In this document: in pieces, positions 25,843 to 34,086 of the stretch
Numbering within the stretch: position 1 is the stretch's first letter
Layout: each line of letters opens with the position of its first letter
Source: Kribbella monticola
GTDB lineage: Bacteria > Actinomycetota > Actinomycetes > Propionibacteriales > Kribbellaceae
DNA length: 64,000 nt
Reading direction: 5' to 3'
Assembly: GCF_003261635.1 (NCBI RefSeq)
Contig: NZ_QFXK01000029.1
Location: 434,001-498,000, forward strand
Program-made: the position numbers and the translations under genes
Notes under the pieces: generated by a model
The model's database searches: none
What the model saw: the letters and a program-made list of their open reading frames with translations, nothing else
Told to the model about the DNA's origin: nothing

Positions 25843-26763
25843 GTGCAGGGGGTCTTCGTCGGGTTCGCGACGATCGGTCTGCTGATCGGGTTGGGGATTC
25901 TGCTCGCGCAGCTCGGGATCATCGACGAGGCGGGGCAGCGGACGCTGTCCACCTTGGCGTTCTTCGTGGCGAGTCCGGCGCTGTTGCTGACCGTGTTGGA
26001 GTCCAGCGACCTCGGGGCGGTGTTCTCCGGCAACGTCGTCGCGCTAGCCGGTGCAGTGGTGGTGTCGGTGGCAGTGATCGTTGCCGTGAGCGTCATCAAG
26101 GGCCACGACCTCGCCACCACGACAGTGGCAGCCCAGTGCGCGGCGTACGCGAATGCCGGCAACCTGGGCCTTCCGATCGCCGCCTACGTGCTCGGTGACG
26201 CGGCCCTTGTCGCTCCGCTGCTGCTACTGCAGCTCCTCCTCCTGCAGCCGCTCGCACTGACCCTGCTGGACGCCGCTGTCAGCCCCATCCGCCTGTCGGT
26301 GGGCGCAGTCCTGGCCCGCCCGTTCAAGAACCCCATCACCGTAGGTTCAGCACTCGGACTCGCCCTGGCTGTGTCCGGCCTCCGGCTGCCGCAGGTGCTC
26401 AACGACCCACTAGAGCTGGTAGCTGGGATGGCAGTGCCCTCCATGCTCCTTGCGTACGGCGTATCGCTGCGGCTGGGTCCGCTGCCCGGCCGCGGCGTCA
26501 GCGCTGGGCAGCTGGGTCTCGTGGTGGGGTTGAAGATGGTGGTGCAGCCCATGTCGGCCTACCTGATCGGCCGCTTCGTCATCGGCCTTCACACCGAAGC
26601 ACTACTGGCCGTCACCGTCCTCTCCGCGCTACCGACCGCGCAGAACGTCTTCGTGATCGCCTCCCGCTACAACCGCGGCGCACTGCTCGCCCGCGACGCC
26701 ATCTTCGTCAGCACCATCGCCAGCGTGCCCGTAGTACTCCTTGTCACCGCACTGATCGCCTGA
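25843..26763 (+). CDS. AEC (auxin efflux carrier) family transporter
   Basis: This 306-residue membrane protein has about ten hydrophobic segments in two five-helix halves, with the AEC hallmarks AYANAGNLGLPIAAYVLG in the first half and VLSALPTAQNVFVIASRYN in the second (the crossing-helix N/P motifs). Members export or import dicarboxylates and other organic acids. I chose GTG 25843; GTG 25834 is in frame and close. It stands alone just after the tRNA relic. Confidence 0.9.
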   Translation: MQGVFVGFATIGLLIGLGILLAQLGIIDEAGQRTLSTLAFFVASPALLLTVLESSDLGAVFSGNVVALAGAVVVSVAVIVAVSVIKGHDLATTTVAAQCAAYANAGNLGLPIAAYVLGDAALVAPLLLLQLLLLQPLALTLLDAAVSPIRLSVGAVLARPFKNPITVGSALGLALAVSGLRLPQVLNDPLELVAGMAVPSMLLAYGVSLRLGPLPGRGVSAGQLGLVVGLKMVVQPMSAYLIGRFVIGLHTEALLAVTVLSALPTAQNVFVIASRYNRGALLARDAIFVSTIASVPVVLLVTALIA

Positions 26764-26817
26764 CGCCACCCGCAGCTAGGCTGACGTCACCAGAGGCAAG
26801 ACAGGGGGTTGGGAGCA

Positions 26818-26868
26818 ATGTCTACGTCGTCCGAAGGCAAGGCTCACGCCGTCCGGTCCGCTCGCTGA
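26818..26868 (+). CDS. Possible 16-residue leader peptide
   Basis: MSTSSEGKAHAVRSAR has a good ribosome site (GGGAG before the ATG) and a possible -10 (TAGGCT, 26778-26783). It lies 96 bp before an MFS exporter gene and could be an attenuation leader for antibiotic-responsive expression. No clear terminator pair was found, so this is tentative. Confidence 0.3.
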   Translation: MSTSSEGKAHAVRSAR

Positions 26869-26964
26869 TCACTAGCTGGTGACCTCCGGAGCATCGGACT
26901 GGCGGTTCGGTGGCGTCGAACGACGTCGCCCGTCCTGTCCTTCAGCCTGCCCTCTGGAGCTTGG

Positions 26965-28194
26965 ATGAGGTCTCTCCTGTCCACTGTCCTGCCCGCCGAA
27001 CTCGGGTCGGACTTCCGCAAGATCTGGCCTGCTGCCGCGATCTCCAACCTCGGTGACGGCGCGATGCTCGCAGCCGGCCCGCTGCTCGTCGCCTCGATCA
27101 CCGACGAGCCGGCCGCGGTCGGTGCGGCGGCGTTCGTCCAGCAGCTGCCATGGCTCCTGTTCGCCTTGTTCAGCGGCGCCCTGGTGGATCGGCTCGATCG
27201 CCGGCTGATGATCGTTGCTGCCGACACCTTTCGCGCCGCGGTCGTCGGCCTGCTCGGCCTCGCGGTACTGCTGCACCATTCGCCGTTGTGGGCGGTCTAT
27301 CTGACCCTGTTCCTGCTCGGCACGGCCGAGACGCTGGCGGACAACGCGGCCGGAGCGCTCCTCGTCACCGCCGTACCGAAAACGCAACTCGGTAAAGCAA
27401 ACGCCCGCCTCTTCGCGACCGGCACGATCTTCAACCAGCTCGGTGGCCCACCGATCGGCGCGCTCCTGTTCGCGATCGGCAGTGGAGTGCCGCTGATCCT
27501 GGACGCGATCACCTTCGCAGCGGCGGCCGCCTTGATCGCTCGCGTCGCCGACCGCCCGCGGACGGACTCAACCGCCCGCCCTCCGCTGTGGACCGAAGTC
27601 CGAGAGGGTATCCATTGGCTCTGGAACCACGCCGGAGTACGCACCCTCGCCTGCGCGATCCTGGTCATGAACATCACCTTCTGCGCTGCATTCGCGACCT
27701 GGGTGCTGTATGCCCGGGAGCGGCTCGGGCTCACCGATACGCAGTACGGGCTACTGGTCTCGGCCGGTGCGATCGGAGCCGTCGCCGGCATGCCCGTGTA
27801 CCACCTGCTCGAACCACGGGTGGGCAGCCTCACCCTGCTCCGGGCGGGCCTGGTGATCGAGACGACGGTGCACCTTGTCCTGGCGCTCACCAGGAACCCG
27901 TGGGTCGCCGGTACGACGATGGCCGTGTTCGGCGTACACGCCGTTGTCTGGGGCATTGTGTCGACCACCGCGCGCCAACTTGCTACTCCAGAGGCACTGC
28001 TGGGCCGGGTGAACAGCGTGTACCTGCTCGCCTCGGTGGGAGGCGCAGCGCTCGGGGCGCTGCTCGGCGCAGTACTGGCTCAGCGGTTCGGACTGGTGGC
28101 GCCGTTCCTGGTCGCGTTCGTGGCGATGGTCGCTGTGACTGCGGTGGCGTGGCGGCCGCTCCGCCAGGTCTCTGTGCGGTCAGGGGCCAAATAG
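26965..28194 (+). CDS. MFS transporter (MFS_3, enterobactin-exporter-like)
   Basis: This 409-residue, 12-segment membrane protein starts FRKIWPAAAISNLGDGAMLAAGPLLVASIT and has motif A-like SGALVDRLDRRLMIV. This is the MFS_3 pattern of exporters of siderophores and macrolides. It probably expels a small molecule by proton antiport. CTGGAG lies 7 bp before the ATG. A possible leader peptide precedes it; a second MFS gene of a different subfamily follows after 41 bp. Confidence 0.9.
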   Translation: MRSLLSTVLPAELGSDFRKIWPAAAISNLGDGAMLAAGPLLVASITDEPAAVGAAAFVQQLPWLLFALFSGALVDRLDRRLMIVAADTFRAAVVGLLGLAVLLHHSPLWAVYLTLFLLGTAETLADNAAGALLVTAVPKTQLGKANARLFATGTIFNQLGGPPIGALLFAIGSGVPLILDAITFAAAAALIARVADRPRTDSTARPPLWTEVREGIHWLWNHAGVRTLACAILVMNITFCAAFATWVLYARERLGLTDTQYGLLVSAGAIGAVAGMPVYHLLEPRVGSLTLLRAGLVIETTVHLVLALTRNPWVAGTTMAVFGVHAVVWGIVSTTARQLATPEALLGRVNSVYLLASVGGAALGALLGAVLAQRFGLVAPFLVAFVAMVAVTAVAWRPLRQVSVRSGAK

Positions 28195-28235
28195 GGTTGG
28201 GCTGCTGGCCTGGGGGTTGCTACGGTCGTCGCCTC

Positions 28236-29468
28236 ATGCCCACCGCCACGGCCCTCGGTCTGCCGAACATCCGCGGCCGGTTCCCGCTGCTCGCCGGACT
28301 GATGATCGACTCCTTCGGCGGCGGCTGCGCCGGTCCGCTGCTGCTGCTGTACTTCGTACGCGTCGCCGGCATCCCATTGGGCACAGCCGGTGTGCTGCTC
28401 ACCGTCGCGACCCTGTTCTCGATCGCGGCACCCGCTGCGGTCGGCGTGGTGATCGACCGGGTCGGGCCGCGCAACCTCGTAGTGGGCGCCCAGTTCGCGC
28501 AGGGGATCGCCTTCGTCGGCTTTTTCTTCGGCCGCTCGCTGTGGTTGCTCTTCCTCTGTGCACTGGTCACGACTACCGGACAGCGGGTGTTCTGGTCAGC
28601 GATCTTCAGTCTGCTCACGGACGTGTCCGACCCGGGTGACCGGGACAGGTGGTTCGGACTGGGCGGGATGATGCAGGCGGCCGGCTTCGGGCTCGGGGCG
28701 CTCGCTGCGGGCGCTCTACTGAGCTTCGACGGCGATCGGCCGTTCCTGATCGCCATGGCGGTGAATGCGGTCACATTCTTCATCGCCGGCGTACTGCTGC
28801 TACGCCTGCACGTCGCACACTCCCGTAAGGCGGCTGCCGAGGCAGGCGGCGGCCCTGCACCGCTACTGCGCAAGGACAAGGCATTCCTGGTGCTGATCGG
28901 AGCCAACACAGTACTGGCGCTCTGCACGATGCTGATCGGCGTCGGGCTCCCTGTGTACGTGACCGAGGCGCTGCCCGCTCCGAAGTGGATCGTCGGGGTC
29001 CTGCTGGCTGCGACGTCCGTAGTACTGGCTACAGGGCAGACGCTGGTGGTGCGGCACACGGAGAAGCGGCGGAAGACCCATGTACTCGTCCTGGCCGGGC
29101 TGCTGTGGATGGTCTGGGGAGTGTTGATGGCTGGGCTGCTCCATCTCCCCACTGGGCTCGTCGTGCCGGGGCTGGTGCTGGCGACGATGGTGTTCGCCGC
29201 TGCCGACGTATTGCATGCGGCGACTAGCAACGCCTTGGCGGCCGCTGTCGCGCCGAAGGTGGGACATGGGAAGTACTTGTCGTACTGGCAGTACTCGTTC
29301 ACGTTCGCGAGCGTGCTGGCACCCGGGTTCTTCGCCCAGTTGTTCGAGGTACGGCGTGAGTTTCCGTGGCTCGCGATCTCGCTACTGGCCCTGCTCGCGG
29401 CGGGGACGATCGTCGCGCTCGAGCGGGTCCTTCCGCATGCGGCTGTCCGTCGCGACCAGCAGGGGTGA
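28236..29468 (+). CDS. MFS transporter
   Basis: This 410-residue, 12-segment transporter begins FPLLAGLMIDSFGGGCAGPLLLLYFVRVAG and has a VGVVIDRVGPRNLVVG motif A. It differs clearly in sequence from the preceding MFS protein, so it is not a recent duplicate. TACGGT at 28221-28226 lies 9 bp before the ATG and there is no ribosome site, suggesting a nearly leaderless mRNA of its own. Substrate unknown. Confidence 0.9.
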   Translation: MPTATALGLPNIRGRFPLLAGLMIDSFGGGCAGPLLLLYFVRVAGIPLGTAGVLLTVATLFSIAAPAAVGVVIDRVGPRNLVVGAQFAQGIAFVGFFFGRSLWLLFLCALVTTTGQRVFWSAIFSLLTDVSDPGDRDRWFGLGGMMQAAGFGLGALAAGALLSFDGDRPFLIAMAVNAVTFFIAGVLLLRLHVAHSRKAAAEAGGGPAPLLRKDKAFLVLIGANTVLALCTMLIGVGLPVYVTEALPAPKWIVGVLLAATSVVLATGQTLVVRHTEKRRKTHVLVLAGLLWMVWGVLMAGLLHLPTGLVVPGLVLATMVFAAADVLHAATSNALAAAVAPKVGHGKYLSYWQYSFTFASVLAPGFFAQLFEVRREFPWLAISLLALLAAGTIVALERVLPHAAVRRDQQG

Positions 29469-29582
29469 GCGGAGCGTCCGAAATTTCCTGGCGGAAGTTG
29501 TCGGATCCGGTCCGTAGTGTTCGTAGACAGGTGAATGGTGGCCTGTCGAAGGCGCCACAGAGCAAGACAAGGGAGTCACGCG

Positions 29583-29645
29583 ATGACGCGTCCGCGGTGC
29601 CTAGGTCACACGAATCCGTCGCACTCGGCCGAGGAGGCGTTGTGA
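29583..29645 (+). CDS. Possible 20-residue upstream peptide coupled to the peptidase gene
   Basis: MTRPRCLGHTNPSHSAEEAL has a ribosome site (AAGGGAG) 8 bp before its ATG, and its TGA overlaps the GTG of the next gene as GTGA. It could set translation of the peptidase gene. It contains the rare codon CTA. Length and coupling are suggestive only. Confidence 0.35.
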   Translation: MTRPRCLGHTNPSHSAEEAL

Positions 29646-30307
29646 AGCTTCTGCTCACCTCCGGAGGCATTACGAACGAGAGCATCCGTGCTGCGCTGGT
29701 CGGGCTGCTGGGTAAGCCGATCTCCGAGTCCCGTGCGCTCTGCATCCCCACGGCGCAGTGGGGCCATCCGATGTTGGGACCCGCCTCGGTGTGGGGCTTC
29801 ATCGCCGGCGAGCCTCCGCGGCATATGACCAGCCTGGGCTGGGCATCCGTGGGCGTTCTGGAACTCACCGCGCTGCCCAGCATCGGCGAAGAGCGGTGGG
29901 TGCCGTGGGTCCGAGAGGCCGACGTGTTGCTGGTGGACGGCGGCGACACGGCGTACCTGTGCCATTGGATGCGGGAGTCAGGGCTGTCGGAGCTCATGCC
30001 GTCGCTGCCCGACACGGTCTGGTTGGGGCTCAGCGCCGGCAGCATGGTGATGACACCGCGGACTGGTGACGACTTCGTCCACTGGGCTTCCGCGCCGGAC
30101 GACCGCGGGCTGGGGGTCGTCGACTTCTCCATCTTCCCGCACGTGGACCACGAACAGATGCCGGACAACACGATGGCCGAGGCAGAGAGATGGGCCGCCG
30201 GCATCGGCGGCCCGGCGTACGCCATCGACGACCAGACCGCCATCAAGGTCGTCGACGGGACCGTCGAGGTCGTCTCCGAAGGACACTGGAAGGCCTTCCC
30301 CGCTTAG
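29642..30307 (+). CDS. Peptidase E-like (family S51) protein
   Basis: This 221-residue class-I-glutamine-amidotransferase-fold protein has the S51 nucleophile elbow GLSAGSM (Ser in place of the amidotransferase Cys), VLLVDGGDTAYLCHWM before it and IFPHVDHEQMP supplying the probable His. Family members cleave Asp-X dipeptides or act on cyanophycin-like peptides. GTG 29642 has GAGGAGG 4 bp upstream and overlaps the stop of a 20-codon frame. It is cytoplasmic. Confidence 0.88.
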   Translation: MKLLLTSGGITNESIRAALVGLLGKPISESRALCIPTAQWGHPMLGPASVWGFIAGEPPRHMTSLGWASVGVLELTALPSIGEERWVPWVREADVLLVDGGDTAYLCHWMRESGLSELMPSLPDTVWLGLSAGSMVMTPRTGDDFVHWASAPDDRGLGVVDFSIFPHVDHEQMPDNTMAEAERWAAGIGGPAYAIDDQTAIKVVDGTVEVVSEGHWKAFPA

Positions 30308-30341
30308 CCGCCGATTGACTCGTCAGGCATTGTTGCGTTGA

Positions 30342-30357
30342 TCGAACAGGTGTTCTA
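30342..30357. promoter_or_regulatory. Second SOS-like box over a strong -10
   Basis: TCGAACAGGTGTTCTA matches the SOS box at all but one of the twelve conserved positions. On the plus strand TCTAAT (30354-30359) would be a 5/6 -10, with TTGTTG 18 bp upstream. The nearest gene it could drive begins at 30553, 190 bp away; no good coding frame lies between, so the transcript is unclear. Confidence 0.35.
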
Positions 30358-30552
30358 ATGTCCATTCTGTAGCTCGCGGATCCTCCACCTGCCACCCAAA
30401 CCTTCGTCCTCCCGGCCGAACCTCCCACCACTGATGTGGACGGCCGATCCGGACGACGGCCGCCCGGGCAGTGAGGGCCCGGGCTGTGGATCCGTCGACC
30501 GCAGGTAGAACTGAGCCAGGACTGTTGAGGTGGTGCAAAGACGGGAGAACAC

Positions 30553-31146
30553 ATGCTGTACGAACATCGCGGCCGGCGACCGGTAGTGCCGGAATCGGCC
30601 TACGTCGCACCGTCGGCTGTGCTCTGTGGAGCAGTAGTGCTCGGCGAGGGCAGCAGGGTCTTGCACGGCGCGGTGCTGACTGCCGAGAACGGCGAGGTTC
30701 GCCTCGGAGAAAACAGTGTGGTGATGGAGAACGCCTTGGTCCGCGGCCGGGCCGACCATCCTGCGCTCATCGCCGACGCGGTCCTGGTCGGTCCACACGC
30801 TCACGTGAACGGCGCCACGGTCGAGGAAGAGGTCTTCATCGCCACGGGCGCCGCGTTGTTCCCAGGCTCGGTGGCCGGCGCGGGCTCCGAACTGCGGATC
30901 CACAGCGTGCTGCACGTCAACTCGCGACTGGAACCGGGCACGGTCCTGCCGATCGGCTGGATCGCGGCCGGCGACCCGGCCCAGCTCTTCTCGCCCGACC
31001 GGCACGAAGAACTCTGGGCGGTCCAACGCGAGCTCGACTTCCCCGGCACGGTGTACCGCGTTCCCCGAGGCACCCCGATGCGCGAAATCATGGCCCGCCA
31101 ATCGCAGTACTACGGAGCACACCTGGACGACACCCCTGTGGATTGA
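30553..31146 (+). CDS. Gamma-carbonic-anhydrase-like hexapeptide-repeat protein
   Basis: This 197-residue protein is a left-handed beta-helix: repeated hexapeptides in AYVAPSAVLCGAVVLGEGS, VRLGENSVVMENALVRG and VLVGPHAHVNGATVEEEVFIATGA. Its His residues at HAHVN and in HSVLHVN occupy the positions of zinc ligands in the gamma-CA/YrdA family. A trimeric metal enzyme or acyltransferase relative is likely. GGGAG lies 6 bp before the ATG. The last 50 residues are a helical C-terminal cap. Confidence 0.87.
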   Translation: MLYEHRGRRPVVPESAYVAPSAVLCGAVVLGEGSRVLHGAVLTAENGEVRLGENSVVMENALVRGRADHPALIADAVLVGPHAHVNGATVEEEVFIATGAALFPGSVAGAGSELRIHSVLHVNSRLEPGTVLPIGWIAAGDPAQLFSPDRHEELWAVQRELDFPGTVYRVPRGTPMREIMARQSQYYGAHLDDTPVD

Positions 31147-31176
31147 GCCGGGCGGGAGTCGATCAAGGTCCGTCGG

Positions 31177-32148
31177 TCAAGGTCCGGCGAGCGGGGACTC
31201 GAGGGTGTACTGACGGAGGTGGCCTGGTGGTTGGGCTGCGCAAGTCATGCGGGCGTCGATGGTGACGGTGTGGGCGGCGATCTCGACCAGGAGGGGGTGG
31301 TCGTCAGGACCGGCGAGGGTGACCCGCCAGCGGGCGGCACCGGACTGCTGGACGGCGAGCGGGCGGAGGGCGCCGACGGCAGTTGAGTGGCCGGCGGCTC
31401 GGGCGAAGTGTTGCGCGGCCTGGGCCGGAGCGGTGACGGCACCACTGCCCCGGTAGTACTCAGGGACGACAAAGCCTTCATCGTACTGCTTGGCCAGGTC
31501 TACCGCCTGCGCCTGCGAGACGTGGCCGTAGAAGAGGCTGTGCGGAAGGAGGACGACGTTCGCGGCGAAGCGGTCGCCGCCGACGTGGCTGCACTCCCAG
31601 GTCCGCTCGGGATAAGCCGCGGAGAGGGCTGCCGCAATCGGTCGACCTCGTACGGCGCAGCACGCGTCATGGCGACCGTGAGTGCAGACGAGATAGATCG
31701 GTTCGCTGCTCGGCTCACCCTCGACCCTTCCGGCCAGCACATCCAACAGTTGCTCGTCCGACGACAACGAGCCCCAGCGCACGGACTCCCGCCCGGGCCG
31801 GCTGTCGACCATTGCCCACCGACGGGGAGCGGTCCGATCGACGCGCCCGTAACGGCGAATCAGTACCGGCCGAATCCCAGCTTCACGACACAACCGAGCA
31901 ACCTCTATCCCGAGCGCACCGGGTGCCGACCCAGACACACCTCCGCCCGATCCAGGCGTGGAAGGTCCTCCGGAGCCGCCCGGCTTGGCGAGGGTGCGGA
32001 GTGCCTCGCGGGGCCATGGGTCGTGGCTTTCGATCAGGAGCCAGCGCACGGCCGGAGGTGCCGAGGCCATCAGCAGGTCGCCGCGTCGCTCGGCAGTTGC
32101 CGCACAACCGGTCTCCGGCTGGTACCTCGGCTCACTCACGACGTTCAC
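31177..32148 (-). CDS. Sucrase/ferredoxin-like (Apd1-type) thioredoxin-fold Fe-S protein
   Basis: This 323-residue protein has the CTHGRHDACC motif and, 30 residues on, ECSHVGGDRFAANVVLLP, the metal-binding pattern of sucrase/ferredoxin-like proteins, in which Cys and His residues hold a [2Fe-2S] cluster. An electron-transfer role is likely. The start is uncertain: GTG codons at 32148 and 32139 lie in successive copies of a 14-bp tandem repeat. It follows a JmjC-type oxygenase gene after 86 bp in the same direction and may reduce its iron or a product of the cassette. Confidence 0.87.
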   Translation of the reverse strand: MNVVSEPRYQPETGCAATAERRGDLLMASAPPAVRWLLIESHDPWPREALRTLAKPGGSGGPSTPGSGGGVSGSAPGALGIEVARLCREAGIRPVLIRRYGRVDRTAPRRWAMVDSRPGRESVRWGSLSSDEQLLDVLAGRVEGEPSSEPIYLVCTHGRHDACCAVRGRPIAAALSAAYPERTWECSHVGGDRFAANVVLLPHSLFYGHVSQAQAVDLAKQYDEGFVVPEYYRGSGAVTAPAQAAQHFARAAGHSTAVGALRPLAVQQSGAARWRVTLAGPDDHPLLVEIAAHTVTIDARMTCAAQPPGHLRQYTLESPLAGP

Positions 32149-32225
32149 TCACGACGGCTCACCCACGACAGCCCACCCACGACGGCTCACCCACGACAGC
32201 CCACTCACGACGACTCACTCACGAA
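32129..32225 (-). repeat. Seven tandem 14-bp repeats before the ferredoxin-like gene
   Basis: Seven copies of GTCGTGRGTGRGCY (minus strand) fill the gap between the JmjC gene and the ferredoxin-like gene; the second copy from the left is 13 bp. Each unit contains GTG in a GTGRGTGR context, so copy-number change would move candidate start codons of the downstream gene. Confidence 0.85.
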
Positions 32226-32233
32226 AACAGCAG

Positions 32234-33511
32234 CTAAAGGCCGGCAACGACAACAGCCTCGGTCATCAACCGTCGAACCAGCACCAGCTGATCGGCCTCA
32301 TCCAGCCCCGGCAACTCACCCACGCGGACGACGTCGCCCGAGCACACCCTGGCGACCGCCTCGCTAGTTGCTGCGGGCAACGAAATCGTACGATCCGGAA
32401 GCTGCATCAGCACCGGATCACCCGGGACGAGCCGGAAACGCAGCCCCGCACGCAAGCGAACCGCAGTACCGACGGCTAGCGAAGTGATGGCTGCTGCGTG
32501 AGCCAATGGCCCCAGCGGCGCAGGTCGATTGCCGGACCAGGTGCGACGGCGCAGGCGGGTTGCGAGCTCGTCGGCCGAAGCAGCACGGATCTGCTCGGTC
32601 AACAACGGCACGACCTTCTCCAACTGCTGGGCGACCTGCTCCGGATCCCCGGAATCGAAGCCGAGCGGCAGAGCGGTCCGTAGCTCGGCCTCGTTCGCCG
32701 CGAGTGCGGCCAGCTCCTGCACGAGTAGGTAGCGCGTGAGCGTGTGCAGCCCTACAGTCAGGTGCGCACTGACCCCACCAAGAGCCTTGGCCGAGTGCAA
32801 GAACCCACGCGGCACATAGAGCGCATCGCCAGGACGCAGTACTGCGTCGATCACCGGCTGCTGATCGCGAGCAGCGGCAGCAACAGCAGCGGAGTGATCC
32901 GTCCAAGGCTGGTTCCGCAGCGGGTCGACATGCACTGGAGCATGAACAGTCCAGTGCTTCTCCCCAGCCACTTGCAGGACGAAGACGTCATGTACGTCGT
33001 AGTGCGCAGCGAACCCCTGCGACTCCGGCGGCGTGATGTACGCGTTGATCTGCACCGGGTGCCCGGCCTCGACCGACAGTTGCGTAGCAAAGTCCACCAG
33101 CGGCGGCCAGGTGCGATGCAGTGCTTGCAGTACGACGGTATGCCCACTGGCGAAGAGCGCAGCGACCTTGTCGTCGCGCACCTGATCACCGATCTCCGCA
33201 CCGACCCCAGCGGCCCCGGTGAACTGGCTGTCGCCGACAACCGAGCCGTCCTTGGCGATTCGCAGGAACGGCGTACGGAGGCCACGGCGGGACAGGAGCT
33301 CGTCGGCCGCGCCCAAGCTGAACAAGTCCGCAAAGCCGCCGGCGGGGATGTCCGGAGCAGGAGACAGCAGCGCCTGCGCACCCCAGTAGTTCGCAGCAAA
33401 CTCCTCGAGGTCACCGGTCACACAGCGCCGGAGAGCCGGGCAGCCGTCCGACGGCTGCCCGCCCGATCGCTGCCCGGTCGATCGCTGCCCGGTCTCCGGC
33501 TGGGTGTTCAC
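32234..33511 (-). CDS. JmjC-domain (cupin-4, ROXA/NO66-like) Fe(II)/2-oxoglutarate oxygenase
   Basis: This 425-residue cytoplasmic protein has the double-stranded beta-helix of JmjC hydroxylases: GFAAHYDVHDVFVLQVAGEKHW gives the iron ligands H170 and D172, and VPRGFLHSA gives H239. The C-terminal half (dimerisation and winged-helix regions in ROXA) is present. Family members hydroxylate side chains in proteins, such as Arg, His or Asp/Asn. The first 25 residues are a Gly/Gln/Arg/Ser-rich extension. The GTG start overlaps the stop of the Asp-Gly repeat protein as GTGA, so that protein is its most likely substrate; this is inference. Confidence 0.88.
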   Translation of the reverse strand: MNTQPETGQRSTGQRSGGQPSDGCPALRRCVTGDLEEFAANYWGAQALLSPAPDIPAGGFADLFSLGAADELLSRRGLRTPFLRIAKDGSVVGDSQFTGAAGVGAEIGDQVRDDKVAALFASGHTVVLQALHRTWPPLVDFATQLSVEAGHPVQINAYITPPESQGFAAHYDVHDVFVLQVAGEKHWTVHAPVHVDPLRNQPWTDHSAAVAAAARDQQPVIDAVLRPGDALYVPRGFLHSAKALGGVSAHLTVGLHTLTRYLLVQELAALAANEAELRTALPLGFDSGDPEQVAQQLEKVVPLLTEQIRAASADELATRLRRRTWSGNRPAPLGPLAHAAAITSLAVGTAVRLRAGLRFRLVPGDPVLMQLPDRTISLPAATSEAVARVCSGDVVRVGELPGLDEADQLVLVRRLMTEAVVVAGL

Positions 33512-33981
33512 CAACTGCCGGAGTTCCCGCTCGCACCGCCATCGGCACCGCCGTCTGTGGCACTGGGATCCGCACCGCCGTCGGCAGGCCCGTCGTCACC
33601 ACTGCCGGCACCACCATCGGCACCGCCGTCACTGACACCCTCCGAGGCGCCACCGTCAGCCGGTCCCTCGGAACCGCCGCCACCCGCACCACTGTCGGCG
33701 CCACCATCAGCACCGCCGTCACTCACCCCGGAGGAAGCACCGCCGTCCGCGGGGCCCTCCGCGCCGCCGTCGGCGCCACCGTCGTGTGCACCGGCCGCTG
33801 CCCCGCCGTCAGCCAGTCCCTCGTCGGAACCACCCGAGTTCCCGTACTGTCCGCCATCGCCGGCACCACTGTCAGCGCCACCATCGGCACCACCGTCGTG
33901 CGCACCAGGTGTCGCGCCGCCATCGGCCAGTCCTTCGCCGTCGCCGGACGAGGTCGTCATGTCGTCGTCGTTCAGACCCAT
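33508..33981 (-). CDS. Asp/Gly/Ala-rich repeat protein, candidate modified peptide
   Basis: This 157-residue protein has a short leader (MGLNDDDMTTSSGD) and then five imperfect units built on G-(L/P)-A-D-G-G-A-x(4-6)-D-G-G-A-D-G-G-A, joined by Ser/Gly spacers and ending in GNSGSW. There is no signal peptide, no Cys, and almost only Asp as charged residue in the repeats. GGGAG lies 7 bp before the ATG. It matches no family I know. The 4-bp overlap with a JmjC oxygenase suggests that it is a substrate, for example for Asp or His hydroxylation, in the manner of a ribosomally made and modified peptide. A structural or Ca-binding role is an alternative. Confidence 0.75.
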   Translation of the reverse strand: MGLNDDDMTTSSGDGEGLADGGATPGAHDGGADGGADSGAGDGGQYGNSGGSDEGLADGGAAAGAHDGGADGGAEGPADGGASSGVSDGGADGGADSGAGGGGSEGPADGGASEGVSDGGADGGAGSGDDGPADGGADPSATDGGADGGASGNSGSW

Positions 33982-34086
33982 GATGCTGCTCCCTTCGAGA
34001 AGTGCTTTCGGTGTACCCCCTGTGCGCAAAGTAGACCGGGCCTAAACCCCTGCCGCAGTTACAGCGAGCACTCGGTTGAGCGGCAA

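Noticed and set aside
30323..30552. A minus-strand gene ending EHLFDQRNNA in the gap before the carbonic-anhydrase-like gene
   Set aside because: The frame looks partly protein-like, but it has no clear start or ribosome site and runs under the next gene; not supported enough to call.
32129..32225. CRISPR array
   Set aside because: The units are 14 bp and directly abutting, with no spacers and no cas genes.
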